DNA of 26,809 bases from Olsenella_L kribbiana (GTDB lineage Bacteria; Actinomycetota; Coriobacteriia; Coriobacteriales; Atopobiaceae). The translations under genes were made by a program, and so were the position numbers. Positions 7,981 to 16,517 of this stretch are shown here, in pieces. The stretch spans positions 1 to 26,809 of the forward strand of contig NZ_JAZGJP010000023.1 in the NCBI RefSeq assembly GCF_036408795.1, in the 5' to 3' direction. The first letter of the stretch is position 1. Every line of letters begins with the position of its first letter. The notes under the pieces were generated by a model. That model was not told where the DNA came from. It worked only from the letters and a program-made list of their open reading frames with translations, and made no database searches.

Positions 7981-8286
7981 CTAGCGGAGCTTCACCGTGA
8001 AGGGCCCTTCGTCCTCGACGGGAGCGATATCCACGATATCGTCGATACGGTAGTCGATCGGGAAGTCGCGGTAGGCGTTCTGGAGCTTCCCGAAGAAGGA
8101 GGAGATGGCATCGGGCGTGCCCTGGAGCTCCATCCTGACCGAGCCATCCCATTCATTCCGGACCCAGCCGGTGAGGCCGAGCTCGAGCGCAATCCTGCGC
8201 GAGGTCCAGCGGAAGCCGACGCCCTGGACCTGGCCCACGAAATGCACGGCGCAGCGCCTCAATGCCTTCCTGTCCTCTTCTGCCAT
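7981..8286 (-). CDS. acyP: Acylphosphatase
   Basis: A small enzyme of 101 residues that hydrolyses acyl phosphates such as acetyl phosphate or 1,3-bisphosphoglycerate. It carries the signature GQVQGVGFRWT (18-28) with the substrate-binding Arg R26, and the second motif GWVRNEWDGSV with the catalytic Asn N44. The length is typical of the family. GGAAGGAG just upstream on the reverse strand supports the ATG at 8286. It is a single-gene unit, convergent with the phn operon and divergent from the ABC exporter genes. The N-terminus is about ten residues longer than the minimal domain. Confidence 0.93.
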   Translation of the reverse strand: MAEEDRKALRRCAVHFVGQVQGVGFRWTSRRIALELGLTGWVRNEWDGSVRMELQGTPDAISSFFGKLQNAYRDFPIDYRIDDIVDIAPVEDEGPFTVKLR

Positions 8287-8459
8287 GGCAGTCTCCTTCC
8301 TCTTGCTTCATGTCCCGATGATACCCAAATGTACGTGGACACGGCCTTGCTGCGGCCCGGTTTCGTGCCATTTGCCTGCTTCCCTTCAGGTATGGCCTGT
8401 TCCCTCTGCCTATACTGGGAAGGATAATCAAGGGTGCAGCCGATTCCAGGAGGTGGCAG

Positions 8460-9161
8460 ATGGCCTTCGTCGAGTTCAGGGATGTCTCGAAGATATACCG
8501 CATGGGCGAGGTGGAGGTCGCTGCAGTCAAGGACATGAGCTTCACGATCGAAGAGGGCGAGTTCGTCGTGATTGTCGGTCCCTCGGGTGCCGGCAAGACA
8601 ACGGTCCTGAACATGCTTGGCGGCATGGATGCGGTCACGGATGGCAAGATATGGGTCGCAGGGACCGAGGTATCGGGCATGGGGGAGCGCGACCTCACGT
8701 TCTACCGCCGCTACGATATCGGCTTCGTCTTCCAGTTCTACAACCTCGTCCAGAACCTCACGGCGCTTGAGAACGTCGAGCTGGCAACGCAGATCTCGAA
8801 AGATCCGCTTGATCCGGCGACGGTGCTTCGCGAGGTCGGTCTCAGCGAGCGGATGGACAACTTCCCGGCACAGCTTTCCGGCGGCGAGCAGCAGCGCGTC
8901 TCCATAGCCCGCGCCCTCGCAAAGAATCCGAAGCTCCTGCTCTGCGATGAGCCGACAGGAGCCCTCGACTATGCGACGGGCAAGTCGATCCTGCAACTTC
9001 TGCAGGCAAGCTCGCATGCACACGGCAAGACCGTTGTCGTGATCACCCACAATGCCGCCTTCACGGCTATCGCAGACCGCGTGATTCGCATCCATGGGGG
9101 ACACGCTGTGGCAAACGAGGTCAACGAGCATCCTCTCGATGCCGATACCCTGGTCTGGTAG
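8460..9161 (+). CDS. ABC transporter ATP-binding protein, MacB/LolD/FtsE type
   Basis: The ATPase of an FtsX-type ABC system, 233 residues. Walker A is GPSGAGKTT (40-48), the Q-loop is Q92, the signature is LSGGEQQR (139-146), Walker B is LLLCDEP (159-165) and the H-loop is H197. The CDEPTGALD stretch is characteristic of the MacB/LolD group, whose members transmit mechanical force rather than move a substrate through a classic channel. AGGAGG precedes the ATG. The permease gene starts four bases after its stop, and the two form an operon. The exported substrate or process is not evident. Confidence 0.92.
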   Translation: MAFVEFRDVSKIYRMGEVEVAAVKDMSFTIEEGEFVVIVGPSGAGKTTVLNMLGGMDAVTDGKIWVAGTEVSGMGERDLTFYRRYDIGFVFQFYNLVQNLTALENVELATQISKDPLDPATVLREVGLSERMDNFPAQLSGGEQQRVSIARALAKNPKLLLCDEPTGALDYATGKSILQLLQASSHAHGKTVVVITHNAAFTAIADRVIRIHGGHAVANEVNEHPLDADTLVW

Positions 9162-9165
9162 TGCC

Positions 9166-12100
9166 ATGAAAGGCGCATTCAGCAAGAGCCTGCCTCGCAA
9201 GATCTCAGGGTCGTGGGGACGCTTCCTCGCAATCCTCGGTATCGTCGCGCTCGGCTGCGGCTTCTTTGCCGGCCTCAACATGGTCGGCCGCGACATGCGC
9301 CTGGCAGGGGATGCCTACTACGATGATTCTGCGCTCTACGATATCCGCCTTGTCTCGACGCTCGGCTTCACTGACCGCCAGATGGACAAGATACGGGATA
9401 CCGAGGGCGTCGAGGATGTGATGCCCTCCTTCTCCTGCGATGCGATGGTCTCGCTCAACAATGATGAATACACGGTGAGGATCTCCTCCCTGCCGGAAGG
9501 TGCCGCGGAGGGCACCTCCTCCATGAACAAGGCGGAGCTTGTGAGCGGTGCGTGGCCTGAGGCAGACGATGAATGCGTGATGAGCGCCGATGTGTCGATG
9601 CGGGAGAATCTCTCGATTGACGATGCCGTGACAGTCCTCTATGGGACAGGCGATATCGACTCCGTGCTCACGCAGAAGACATTCCGCGTCACGGGGCTTG
9701 TGCGCTCGGCCGACTATGTGGATACCTCGCTTCTTGGCACGACAGCCTTGGGCTCAGGCAAGATCGAGCAGTACCTCTTCGTGCCTGATGGAGCCTTTGC
9801 AGACAATCTTCCCTATACGCAGGTCTATGTCACGGTCACAGGAGCACGCGCAAAAGATGCCTTCTCGGACGAGTACACAGACATCGTCGATAGTGTCGAG
9901 ACGAGGCTCGAGGACGAGGCGGATGACCTTGCCCAGGACCGTCTGGCTGAAGTGAAGAATGCAGCGCAGGAGAAGGTCGACGAGAGCAGGGCGACCTACG
10001 AGAGCGAGAAGGCAGACGCAGAGAGCCAGATAGCTCAGGCACAGTCGCAGCTCGACGATGCCCTGGCGACGCTTGAGGAGAACAGGCAGGTACTCGAAGA
10101 GGGCAAGGAGAAGGCTGCAGACGGCTGGAACACGTACTGGAAAGAGAGGCGCCAGGTCGAAGCACAGCTTGCCTCGGCCAAGGCCCAGCTCGAAGCGAGC
10201 CAGTCTCAGCTTGATGATGCGGAAGCACAGCTCGGGATGACGGAGGCGGATATCGATGCGGCACGCCAGAAGCTCGAGGAGGGCAAGAGCGAGCTCGAGG
10301 CTGGCAAGGAGACATGGGAAGAGAAGCGCTCAGAGCTTGTCCAGGCGGCATCTGACATGGACACGATCCAGGGCGTCCTCACGACGCTCGATACGTGGGC
10401 ACAGCGCACGGACGAGCCGACCGAGGAGGAGATCGCTGCCCTCGCAGACGAGATAGAGGGCGGCATCGAGGCTGCAAAGGACCTTGCCTCCTCAGACCTT
10501 GTGGACTTCGGCGACGAGGAGACGAAGGCGCGTCTTGAAGCTCTTGCCGACGAGGTGATCTCCGAGTTCGACGGCATCGACCTCGACGACGATCCGGAAG
10601 CTGTCCTGGATCAGATACGCGCTGCCGCTTCTGCTGCGATAGCAGATGTCCAGGAGGCCTGCACCGAGGTTGAGACCCAGATTGCATCCGGCATAGACGA
10701 AGGCGATACGAAGATTGCAGACGCCGAGCGCGAGCTTGCCGACAACGAGATGAAGCTCGATGAGGCGCAGAGCGCCCGCACCCAGATAGATGCGGGCAGG
10801 CAGCAGCTGGAAGAAGGCTGGGCGCGCTACTTTGAGAGCAAGAAAGATGCCGAAGCGCAGCTTGCTTCGGCGTACCGGCAGCTCGTGGACGCAGACAGCC
10901 AGATTGCCTCAGGCGAGAGCCAGCTCGAGGATGGCTATGCGCAGTACGAGGAGGGCATCTCGGAGCTTGTCAGCAAGAAGGCAGAGGCCGAGAGCAGGTT
11001 TGCCGATGCTGCCCAGCAGCTCCAAGCTGCGCAGGATGCGGTCGACGGCATCGCCGAGCCTTTGGTCTATGTGCTTGATCGCACGAAGGGCGTAGGACAG
11101 GTCAGCTACGGAAACGATGCCTCCCGCATCGATGCGATTGCCCAGGTCTTCCCGCTCTTCTTCTTCCTCGTGGCGGCCCTTGTGGCACTCACGAGCATGA
11201 CCAGAATGGTCGAGGACGACCGTATCGAGATCGGCACGTACAAGGCGCTTGGCTACTCGGCGGGGCAGATTGCGCAGAAGTATCTCTTCTATGCCGGGGC
11301 TGCCTCGCTTCTGGGTGCCGTGCTCGGCACGTTCTTCCTCTCGCAGCTTCTGCCTGCAATCGTGACGCGTGCCTACGGGACGATGTATGTCGTGCCGTCG
11401 CTTCCGTTCCCGCTGCCGATCGATGTGCCGACGGCGCTTCTTGCCTGTCTGGCAGGAGCCAGTGCGACCTTGGCTGCAACATTTGCTGCCGTATGGGCAG
11501 AGATGCGCGAAGTGCCCGCAGCCCTCATGCTGCCGAAGGTGCCTCCTGCCGGAAAGAGGATCCTGCTCGAGTACATCCGTCCGGTCTGGCACCATATGAG
11601 CTTCCTCTGGAAGGTCACGTTCAGGAATCTCTTCCGCTACAAGCGCCGCCTCGTGATGACCCTGATCGGCATTGCTGGCTGCTGCGCCCTGCTGCTTACG
11701 GGCCTTGGTGTCCGTGATGCGATATCCGATATCGTCGACAAGCAGTACGGCGATATCTGGCACAGCAACGTGGAGGTCTCGCTCGACGAGGACGCGACGG
11801 AGGAGGACAAGGAGGCGGTCGAGAGCTATCTTGCGGATGCCGGGGCAGAGACATCTGGTGCCTGGACCGAGAACCTCAACATGCAGGCAGGGTCTGAGAC
11901 GGCTTCTCCTCTTTCCTGCATCCTCATCGTGCCTGAGGACCCTGAGAGCTTCTCTGGCATGGTGACGCTCAGGGAGCGCACGTCCGGGGCATCGGTGCCG
12001 CTCGACGAGGACTCGGTGCTCGTGAGCGAGAAGCTTGCCTCCGAGCTTGGACTATCTGTCGGCGATACGATCGAGATCTACGACCAGGACGATATCGGCA

Positions 12101-12759
12101 ATGCGGCAGGAGAACCCCATGCGCTTGCGATCACGGGCATCTTCGAGAACTATCTCTCCTACTACGTGATTGCAGGGCAGAATGCCTATACGTCTGCCTT
12201 TGGCGCAGAGCCCAAAGCCAGCCGCCTCTATGCCTCGGCACCAGGGACGGCTCAGGAGCACCGCAGCATGGCAGAGGAGATGCGGGACCTCTCAGGCGTC
12301 TCTGCCGTCTCCTTCAACGACGACACGATCTCGTCCTACCGTGCGATGCTTGCGACGGTCGATTCCGTCATGGTCGTGCTCGTCATCGCAGCAGCCCTCC
12401 TTGCCTTCATCGTGCTCTACAACCTCACGAACATCAACATCCAGGAGCGTATCCGCGAGATTGCAAGCCTGAAGGTCCTGGGCTTCACCCGCCACGAGGT
12501 CGCATCCTACGTGTTCCGCGAGATCATCCTGCTCTCTGCTCTGGGTGCCGCCATCGGCCTTGCTGCCGGCATCTTCCTTGAGCAGTTCGTTATCGTCACG
12601 GCCGAGGTCGACTTCGTGATGTTCGGCCGCGATATCCATCCGGCAAGCTTTGCGATCGCATTCGGGATGACCATGATGTTCACGCTGATTGTAATGGCGG
12701 CCCTCTCGCCGAAGCTTGCCCACATCGATATGGTGGAAAGCCTCAAGTCGGTCGATTAA
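9166..12759 (+). CDS. Large FtsX-type ABC permease with extracellular coiled coil
   Basis: A membrane protein of 1197 residues with two FtsX modules. It starts with one membrane segment at about 18-40. A globular extracellular region follows, then a long Glu/Ala/Gln-rich coiled coil from about 260 to 630. Three membrane segments of the first FtsX domain lie at about 655-780. A second copy begins near residue 825 with another segment, an extracellular domain, and three segments near 1065-1190 (KVLGFTRHEV motif between them). The start at 9166 is chosen from its position four bases after the ATPase stop; no good ribosome-binding site is seen, so translation is probably coupled. Relatives are annotated only as FtsX-like permeases. 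Roles in lipid, adhesin or peptide handling are guesses. Confidence 0.85.
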   Translation: MKGAFSKSLPRKISGSWGRFLAILGIVALGCGFFAGLNMVGRDMRLAGDAYYDDSALYDIRLVSTLGFTDRQMDKIRDTEGVEDVMPSFSCDAMVSLNNDEYTVRISSLPEGAAEGTSSMNKAELVSGAWPEADDECVMSADVSMRENLSIDDAVTVLYGTGDIDSVLTQKTFRVTGLVRSADYVDTSLLGTTALGSGKIEQYLFVPDGAFADNLPYTQVYVTVTGARAKDAFSDEYTDIVDSVETRLEDEADDLAQDRLAEVKNAAQEKVDESRATYESEKADAESQIAQAQSQLDDALATLEENRQVLEEGKEKAADGWNTYWKERRQVEAQLASAKAQLEASQSQLDDAEAQLGMTEADIDAARQKLEEGKSELEAGKETWEEKRSELVQAASDMDTIQGVLTTLDTWAQRTDEPTEEEIAALADEIEGGIEAAKDLASSDLVDFGDEETKARLEALADEVISEFDGIDLDDDPEAVLDQIRAAASAAIADVQEACTEVETQIASGIDEGDTKIADAERELADNEMKLDEAQSARTQIDAGRQQLEEGWARYFESKKDAEAQLASAYRQLVDADSQIASGESQLEDGYAQYEEGISELVSKKAEAESRFADAAQQLQAAQDAVDGIAEPLVYVLDRTKGVGQVSYGNDASRIDAIAQVFPLFFFLVAALVALTSMTRMVEDDRIEIGTYKALGYSAGQIAQKYLFYAGAASLLGAVLGTFFLSQLLPAIVTRAYGTMYVVPSLPFPLPIDVPTALLACLAGASATLAATFAAVWAEMREVPAALMLPKVPPAGKRILLEYIRPVWHHMSFLWKVTFRNLFRYKRRLVMTLIGIAGCCALLLTGLGVRDAISDIVDKQYGDIWHSNVEVSLDEDATEEDKEAVESYLADAGAETSGAWTENLNMQAGSETASPLSCILIVPEDPESFSGMVTLRERTSGASVPLDEDSVLVSEKLASELGLSVGDTIEIYDQDDIGNAAGEPHALAITGIFENYLSYYVIAGQNAYTSAFGAEPKASRLYASAPGTAQEHRSMAEEMRDLSGVSAVSFNDDTISSYRAMLATVDSVMVVLVIAAALLAFIVLYNLTNINIQERIREIASLKVLGFTRHEVASYVFREIILLSALGAAIGLAAGIFLEQFVIVTAEVDFVMFGRDIHPASFAIAFGMTMMFTLIVMAALSPKLAHIDMVESLKSVD

Positions 12760-12821
12760 GATAGGTAAGGACAAAGCTGGAAAGCACTCCTGGAAGATGT
12801 TCCGGGGAAGGAAGGCAAGCC

Positions 12822-13775
12822 ATGGCAGAAGCGAAGTTCTACCTTATGACAGACTCTCCCTGCGACTTCACGCAGCAGATGGTGGATGATGCGAATATCG
12901 GCATGTTCCATTTCACGTATACGGAGGCCGGCAAGGAGGATGGCGGCTTCCACGGCGTGGACGACCTCTTCGTGTCCCGCACGCCACACGAGTTCTATGA
13001 GGCAATCAGGCACGGAGCGATGCCGATGACATCGCAGCCGGCACAGATGGAGTTCGAGAAGGCGTTCCGCGAGCGTGCCGATGCAGATCTGCCGACGGTC
13101 TATCTTGCGTTCTCGTCGGGCATCTCGGGCTGCTATGAGGGCGCCTGCACGGCGCTTGACCGTGTGAAGGACGAGCTGGGCAGACCCGACCTTCCGATCT
13201 ACATCGTGGACTGCAAGATTGGCTCCACGTCCCAGTATCTCTTCATGGTCGAAGCAATACGTCAGAGGGATAAGGGCCTCACGGCGACCGAGATGGTCGA
13301 ATGGGCCAAGGAGGCACGCTACTTCGTCCAGACCATCTTCATGGTCGACGACCTCGATGCCCTGCATAGGGGAGGACGCGTTCCCAAGAGCGTCGCTGTC
13401 GTCGGTGGCGCCCTCGATGTGAAGCCGCTTCTGACCTTCGACCTCGATGGTGCGCTCTCTGTCGTCGGTGTCACGCGTGGCCGCAAGAAGGGCCTCCGGA
13501 AGATGGCATCGTTCTACGAGAGGACGCACAACACGGATATGTTCTCTTCGGTCGTCGCAATCGGCAATGCCGACTGCCCGAAGGATGCCGAGCGCTTGGC
13601 CGACATGATCCACAAGACGGATGAGACGGCGGTGACGATGATCTCGACGATTGGCCCGACCATCGGCTGCCATGTGGGGCCGGGCATGGTGTCATGCTGC
13701 TTCTGGGGTCCCGACAGGAGGAAGGGCATGTCGGTCTCCGACCGCATCGCCCAGAGCGTGCGCGGCAAGAACTAG
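12822..13775 (+). CDS. DegV family fatty-acid-binding protein
   Basis: A soluble protein of 317 residues of the DegV/FakB family, which binds a fatty acid and presents it to a fatty acid kinase (FakA) for entry into phospholipid synthesis. Family motifs are visible: the N-terminal TDSPCD, MTSQPA, the SSGISGCY ligand-binding loop, LDALHRGGRV, and GPTIGCHVGPG near the C-terminus. GGAAGGAAGG upstream supports the ATG. No fakA gene is seen here. It follows the ABC permease by 62 bases and may be co-transcribed with it. The SQPA and SGISGC variants differ slightly from the usual TSQPS and SSxLSGTY. Confidence 0.9.
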   Translation: MAEAKFYLMTDSPCDFTQQMVDDANIGMFHFTYTEAGKEDGGFHGVDDLFVSRTPHEFYEAIRHGAMPMTSQPAQMEFEKAFRERADADLPTVYLAFSSGISGCYEGACTALDRVKDELGRPDLPIYIVDCKIGSTSQYLFMVEAIRQRDKGLTATEMVEWAKEARYFVQTIFMVDDLDALHRGGRVPKSVAVVGGALDVKPLLTFDLDGALSVVGVTRGRKKGLRKMASFYERTHNTDMFSSVVAIGNADCPKDAERLADMIHKTDETAVTMISTIGPTIGCHVGPGMVSCCFWGPDRRKGMSVSDRIAQSVRGKN

Positions 13776-13797
13776 AAGAGATACCTATAGACATGAA

Positions 13798-13827
13798 CGA
13801 AGGGTCCGGATTGCTCCGGACCCTTCG
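13798..13827. terminator. Bidirectional terminator hairpin
   Basis: A perfect 13-bp stem pairs CGAAGGGTCCGGA (13798-13810) with TCCGGACCCTTCG (13815-13827), loop TTGC. It lies between the convergent degV and fic genes. No T run follows on either strand. Confidence 0.75.
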
Positions 13828-13856
13828 CTGTGTGTGCCTCGCTTTGATTCCTGTGC

Positions 13857-14630
13857 CTACTGGGCGTTTTCGGCAAGCTCGGTCGCGAGCTTCCTCCAGG
13901 TCTTGATCGTCTCTGCCATGACAAAGGACTTGAAGGGCTTGAGATCGCCCTGGCGGTTGAAGGCCTCGAGAGCCTCGTAATAGGCGGGGCGGTCGGTCGC
14001 GAAGATGACCGCAGGCGGGTTGCCGCCCATGATGAGGGTGTAGTTCATGAGGAGGCGGCCAGAGATGCCATTGCCGTCAGCGAATGGGTGGATTGTCTCG
14101 TAGCTGGCGTGGAAGAAGCTTGCTGCCGTGAGGACACGCTTCGGCGTTGCGTCGCCGAGGGCGTCGCTCACCTGGTCGCAGAGGTCGTCCACAAGGCCCG
14201 GGACCTCTTCGGGGTCTGCTCCGATCTCCGTCGAGTCGGGGATGATGCAGTCACCGAGACGGAACGTGCCAGGGCGCTCGCCGTCTGCGAAGTTGCGCTC
14301 GGAGTAGGTGGCAGCGCAGAGCGTCTGGTGCAGATCGAGCACGAGCGAGGTATCGATCGGGCGCTCCTCGGAGAGGTACTGCGTTGCACGCATCCAGGCG
14401 CGCTTCTGGTTGAAGACCTGGACGAGCGGCTTGAGCTCGCCGGTGTAGTTCTCCACGGCGTCCTTGTCGAAGATCTGGCGTGCCACTTCGTGAGAGGTGT
14501 GTTCCTTCTCGATGCGTGCCGAGTTGAGCGAGAACGAGAGCGCAAAGTCATCGAGCGCTGCCTGCTTCGTCGTCTCGTCGAGATCTTTCCACCAGCCGCA
14601 GATTCCGAGATACATGCCTTCGAGGTTCAT
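13857..14630 (-). CDS. Fic domain protein with altered core motif
   Basis: A Fic-type protein of 257 residues. Most relatives transfer AMP from ATP to a target protein, and some remove it or transfer other groups. The core motif is HPFADGNGISGR (181-192): the catalytic H181, the metal-binding Asp, the GNG loop and the final Arg are kept. The usual Arg after GNG (GNGRxxR) is Ile 189. Near the N-terminus, S37-ARI-E41-K42 resembles the (S/T)xxxE(G/N) inhibitory motif but ends in Lys. The ATG at 14630 is preferred over the longer frame from 14681 because GGGAGG lies six bases upstream of it. No antitoxin-like small gene is adjacent, so a toxin-antitoxin role is not supported. Confidence 0.88.
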   Translation of the reverse strand: MNLEGMYLGICGWWKDLDETTKQAALDDFALSFSLNSARIEKEHTSHEVARQIFDKDAVENYTGELKPLVQVFNQKRAWMRATQYLSEERPIDTSLVLDLHQTLCAATYSERNFADGERPGTFRLGDCIIPDSTEIGADPEEVPGLVDDLCDQVSDALGDATPKRVLTAASFFHASYETIHPFADGNGISGRLLMNYTLIMGGNPPAVIFATDRPAYYEALEAFNRQGDLKPFKSFVMAETIKTWRKLATELAENAQ

Positions 14631-14953
14631 CGTGTGCCTCCCTATGAGAGCGGCCTTGTGCCGCATTGGTATCAGAACCATCGTATCCCAATTGCTGCCG
14701 TCTCAGCACAGGGGCGCCAGACGATGCGGCCAATGGGGGAGAAGGCAGCATCTGCGCAGGTCATGCGCGTTCCGTCTGCATATCTTGGGGAGATGTTCTG
14801 GAGACGTCTCCATAAGCCTAGAAGCTATATACAAAGCAAAACCTAATAACATAGCGTAGTGCACAGCAGTATGCAATGGAAAATCGGCTATGATTTGAAA
14901 AATTTTGAAAATCATGCTAAACTAGTGCCAATTCGTCAGAAAGGGGCACGTGC
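14631..14953. other. Divergent intergenic region, fic / carD
   Basis: A stretch of 323 bases without a gene. The left half is GC-rich and holds the fic ribosome-binding site and a perfect 12-bp palindrome GGAGACGTCTCC at 14800-14811. The right half is strikingly AT-rich (about 14812-14935) and holds the carD promoter. No RNA gene or credible small open frame is seen. Confidence 0.5.
14895..14923 (+). promoter_or_regulatory. carD promoter
   Basis: TTGAAA (14895-14900) and TAAACT (14918-14923) are separated by exactly 17 bases in an AT-rich stretch, a good housekeeping-sigma promoter. Transcription would begin near 14930, about 24 bases before the carD start codon. Confidence 0.7.
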
Positions 14954-15448
14954 ATGTACAAAGTCGGCGAGTATGTGGTTCATCCAGGCCAGGGCGTCTG
15001 CAAGGTAGAGGAGATTACGGACGATGCGGCTCCCTCCTACAAGCTGATGCCAGTGGGGCAGAGGAACCCGATGCTGATCAGCTTCCCGGTCGCATCCGAG
15101 GGACGGCTGCGTCCGATTCTCTCGCGCGAGGAAGCGCGTGCCATCATCCGCGAGTATCCGACCATGGCAGTGGAGAAATTCACGGACAGGAGCCGTGCGC
15201 TTGAGGAGGAGCACTTCAAGAAGGAGATCAAGAACGGCTCCTGCCAGGACTCTGTCCGCATCGTGAAGACGTTCCGCAAGCGCATTGCCGATGTCCAGGC
15301 AAAGAACAAGAAGCCGCCTGTGGTCTTCCAGCGCATCTTGAAGGAAGCGAGCGAGCGGTCGCTGCGCGAGATGTCTGTTGCTCTCGATATGAGCTCAGAG
15401 GATGTCGCGGCGCTCTTCGAGTCGTCTGTGGCAGCTTCCGAGAACTAG
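14954..15448 (+). CDS. carD: CarD/CdnL family RNA polymerase-binding regulator
   Basis: A protein of 164 residues whose relatives bind the beta subunit of RNA polymerase and stabilise open promoter complexes, notably at rRNA promoters. The N-terminal RNA polymerase-interacting domain starts YKVGEYVVHPGQGVCKVEEI, the family hallmark (VVYPxHGVGxI in most relatives). The C-terminal helical part (about 65-155) is the DNA-binding domain and is rich in Arg and Lys. GAAAGGGG precedes the ATG. The gene has its own promoter, and a lysR gene follows after 16 bases, so the two are probably co-transcribed. Confidence 0.9.
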   Translation: MYKVGEYVVHPGQGVCKVEEITDDAAPSYKLMPVGQRNPMLISFPVASEGRLRPILSREEARAIIREYPTMAVEKFTDRSRALEEEHFKKEIKNGSCQDSVRIVKTFRKRIADVQAKNKKPPVVFQRILKEASERSLREMSVALDMSSEDVAALFESSVAASEN

Positions 15449-15464
15449 CACAAGAGGGGCCTGC

Positions 15465-16409
15465 ATGAATCTCAGACAGCTCGAGTATTTCATGGCAATA
15501 GCCGAGGAGCACCAGATTACGGCAGCTGCCCGGCGCCTGCATATCACCCAGCCGCCTCTGTCCTATGAGCTTTCATCGCTCGAGCGCGAGCTCGGCGTCA
15601 AGCTCATAGAGCGCGGGCCCCGCTCTGCGGAGCTGACCGAGGCAGGCCAGCTCCTCTATGCGCGTGCCGAGCGCATCCTCTCGCTCACGAGCGCAGCGAC
15701 CCGCGAGGTCAAGAGCTTCGGACAGGGGACGAGCGGCACGCTCTCTGTCGGCATCATCTCCTCTTCGGGCGGGTTCATGCCGACACCTTCGATGCAGCGT
15801 CTGTGCCGCAACTATCCGCAGCTCAGGCTCGAGCTCCACGAGGGAAATACGTATGAGGTCCTCGATATGCTGAAGCGTGGCGAGGTGGATGTCGGTGTCG
15901 TGAGGACGCCGTTTCCGCTTGATGGACTCAATGTCACCTATGCCTCGACCGAGCGCATGCTTGCCCTCATCCCGAAAGGCATACGCTGCGGCAAGAGCCC
16001 CGATACAATCACGCTCGAGGAGCTTTCAGGCCAGCCGCTCGTGATCTATAGGCGCTTCGAGCACCTGCTCGAGGATCTCTTCAACGAGCGCCAGCTCACA
16101 TTCTTCCCGGCCTGCGTCGCAGACGATGCCCGCACGGCCTGCGTGTGGTCGACCCGCGGCATGGGGATAGGCCTAGTGCCTGAGTCGTTCTTGGCGACGA
16201 TGAAGCATGGCGGGACGACGAACAAGATCGTCGACTGTCCCGAGCTCGTGACCCAGATGGCAGCGGTCTGGCGGAAGGGAAGCTATCTGCCGCCTCTGGC
16301 CGAGCGCTTCATCAAGATGTTCGAGAACGACTGTGCTGAAGAGGCAAAGGCGAAAGAGGCCCAGAAGGCGCAGGAGGAAGCAGAAGACCCAGAAGATGCA
16401 TCTGAGTGA
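15465..16409 (+). CDS. LysR family transcriptional regulator
   Basis: A DNA-binding regulator of 314 residues. The N-terminal winged helix (1-60) is clear: MNLRQLEYFMAIAEEHQ, then AARRLHITQPPLSYELSSLE as the recognition helix region. The effector domain spans about 90-295 (LSVGIISSSGG, then RGEVDVGVVRTP). The last 25 residues are a highly charged Ala/Glu/Lys tail that is not part of the usual fold. AGAGGGG upstream supports the ATG at 15465; the frame is open further upstream inside carD, which is not used. Unlike most lysR genes it is not divergent from a target gene, but follows carD. Ligand and targets are unknown. Confidence 0.9.
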   Translation: MNLRQLEYFMAIAEEHQITAAARRLHITQPPLSYELSSLERELGVKLIERGPRSAELTEAGQLLYARAERILSLTSAATREVKSFGQGTSGTLSVGIISSSGGFMPTPSMQRLCRNYPQLRLELHEGNTYEVLDMLKRGEVDVGVVRTPFPLDGLNVTYASTERMLALIPKGIRCGKSPDTITLEELSGQPLVIYRRFEHLLEDLFNERQLTFFPACVADDARTACVWSTRGMGIGLVPESFLATMKHGGTTNKIVDCPELVTQMAAVWRKGSYLPPLAERFIKMFENDCAEEAKAKEAQKAQEEAEDPEDASE

Positions 16410-16428
16410 GCAATATACCAGAGCATGA

Positions 16429-16463
16429 AGAAAGCCCCGGAGCCGAGCGCTCCGGGGCTTTCT
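16429..16463. terminator. Terminator after lysR, formerly shared with tatA
   Basis: A 15-bp perfect stem pairs AGAAAGCCCCGGAGC (16429-16443) with GCTCCGGGGCTTTCT (16449-16463), loop CGAGC. Before the IS insertion it would have lain about 50 bases from the tatA stop, so it probably served both convergent genes. It is now 1.35 kb away from tatA. Confidence 0.8.
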
Positions 16464-16513
16464 GATGCCTGCCCTGAGGAAGGGAGAAAGAGGGCAAATG
16501 ACGGGGATATCAC

Positions 16514-16517
16514 TTAG
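16514..16517. repeat. Left target site duplication TTAG
   Basis: TTAG directly abuts the left inverted repeat and is repeated after the right one. The match to the IS5-family target YTAR supports a recent, simple insertion. Confidence 0.85.

Noticed and set aside
13857..14630. Fic protein as toxin of a toxin-antitoxin pair
   Set aside because: No small partner gene is adjacent, and the protein itself contains an inhibitory-like segment near its N-terminus.
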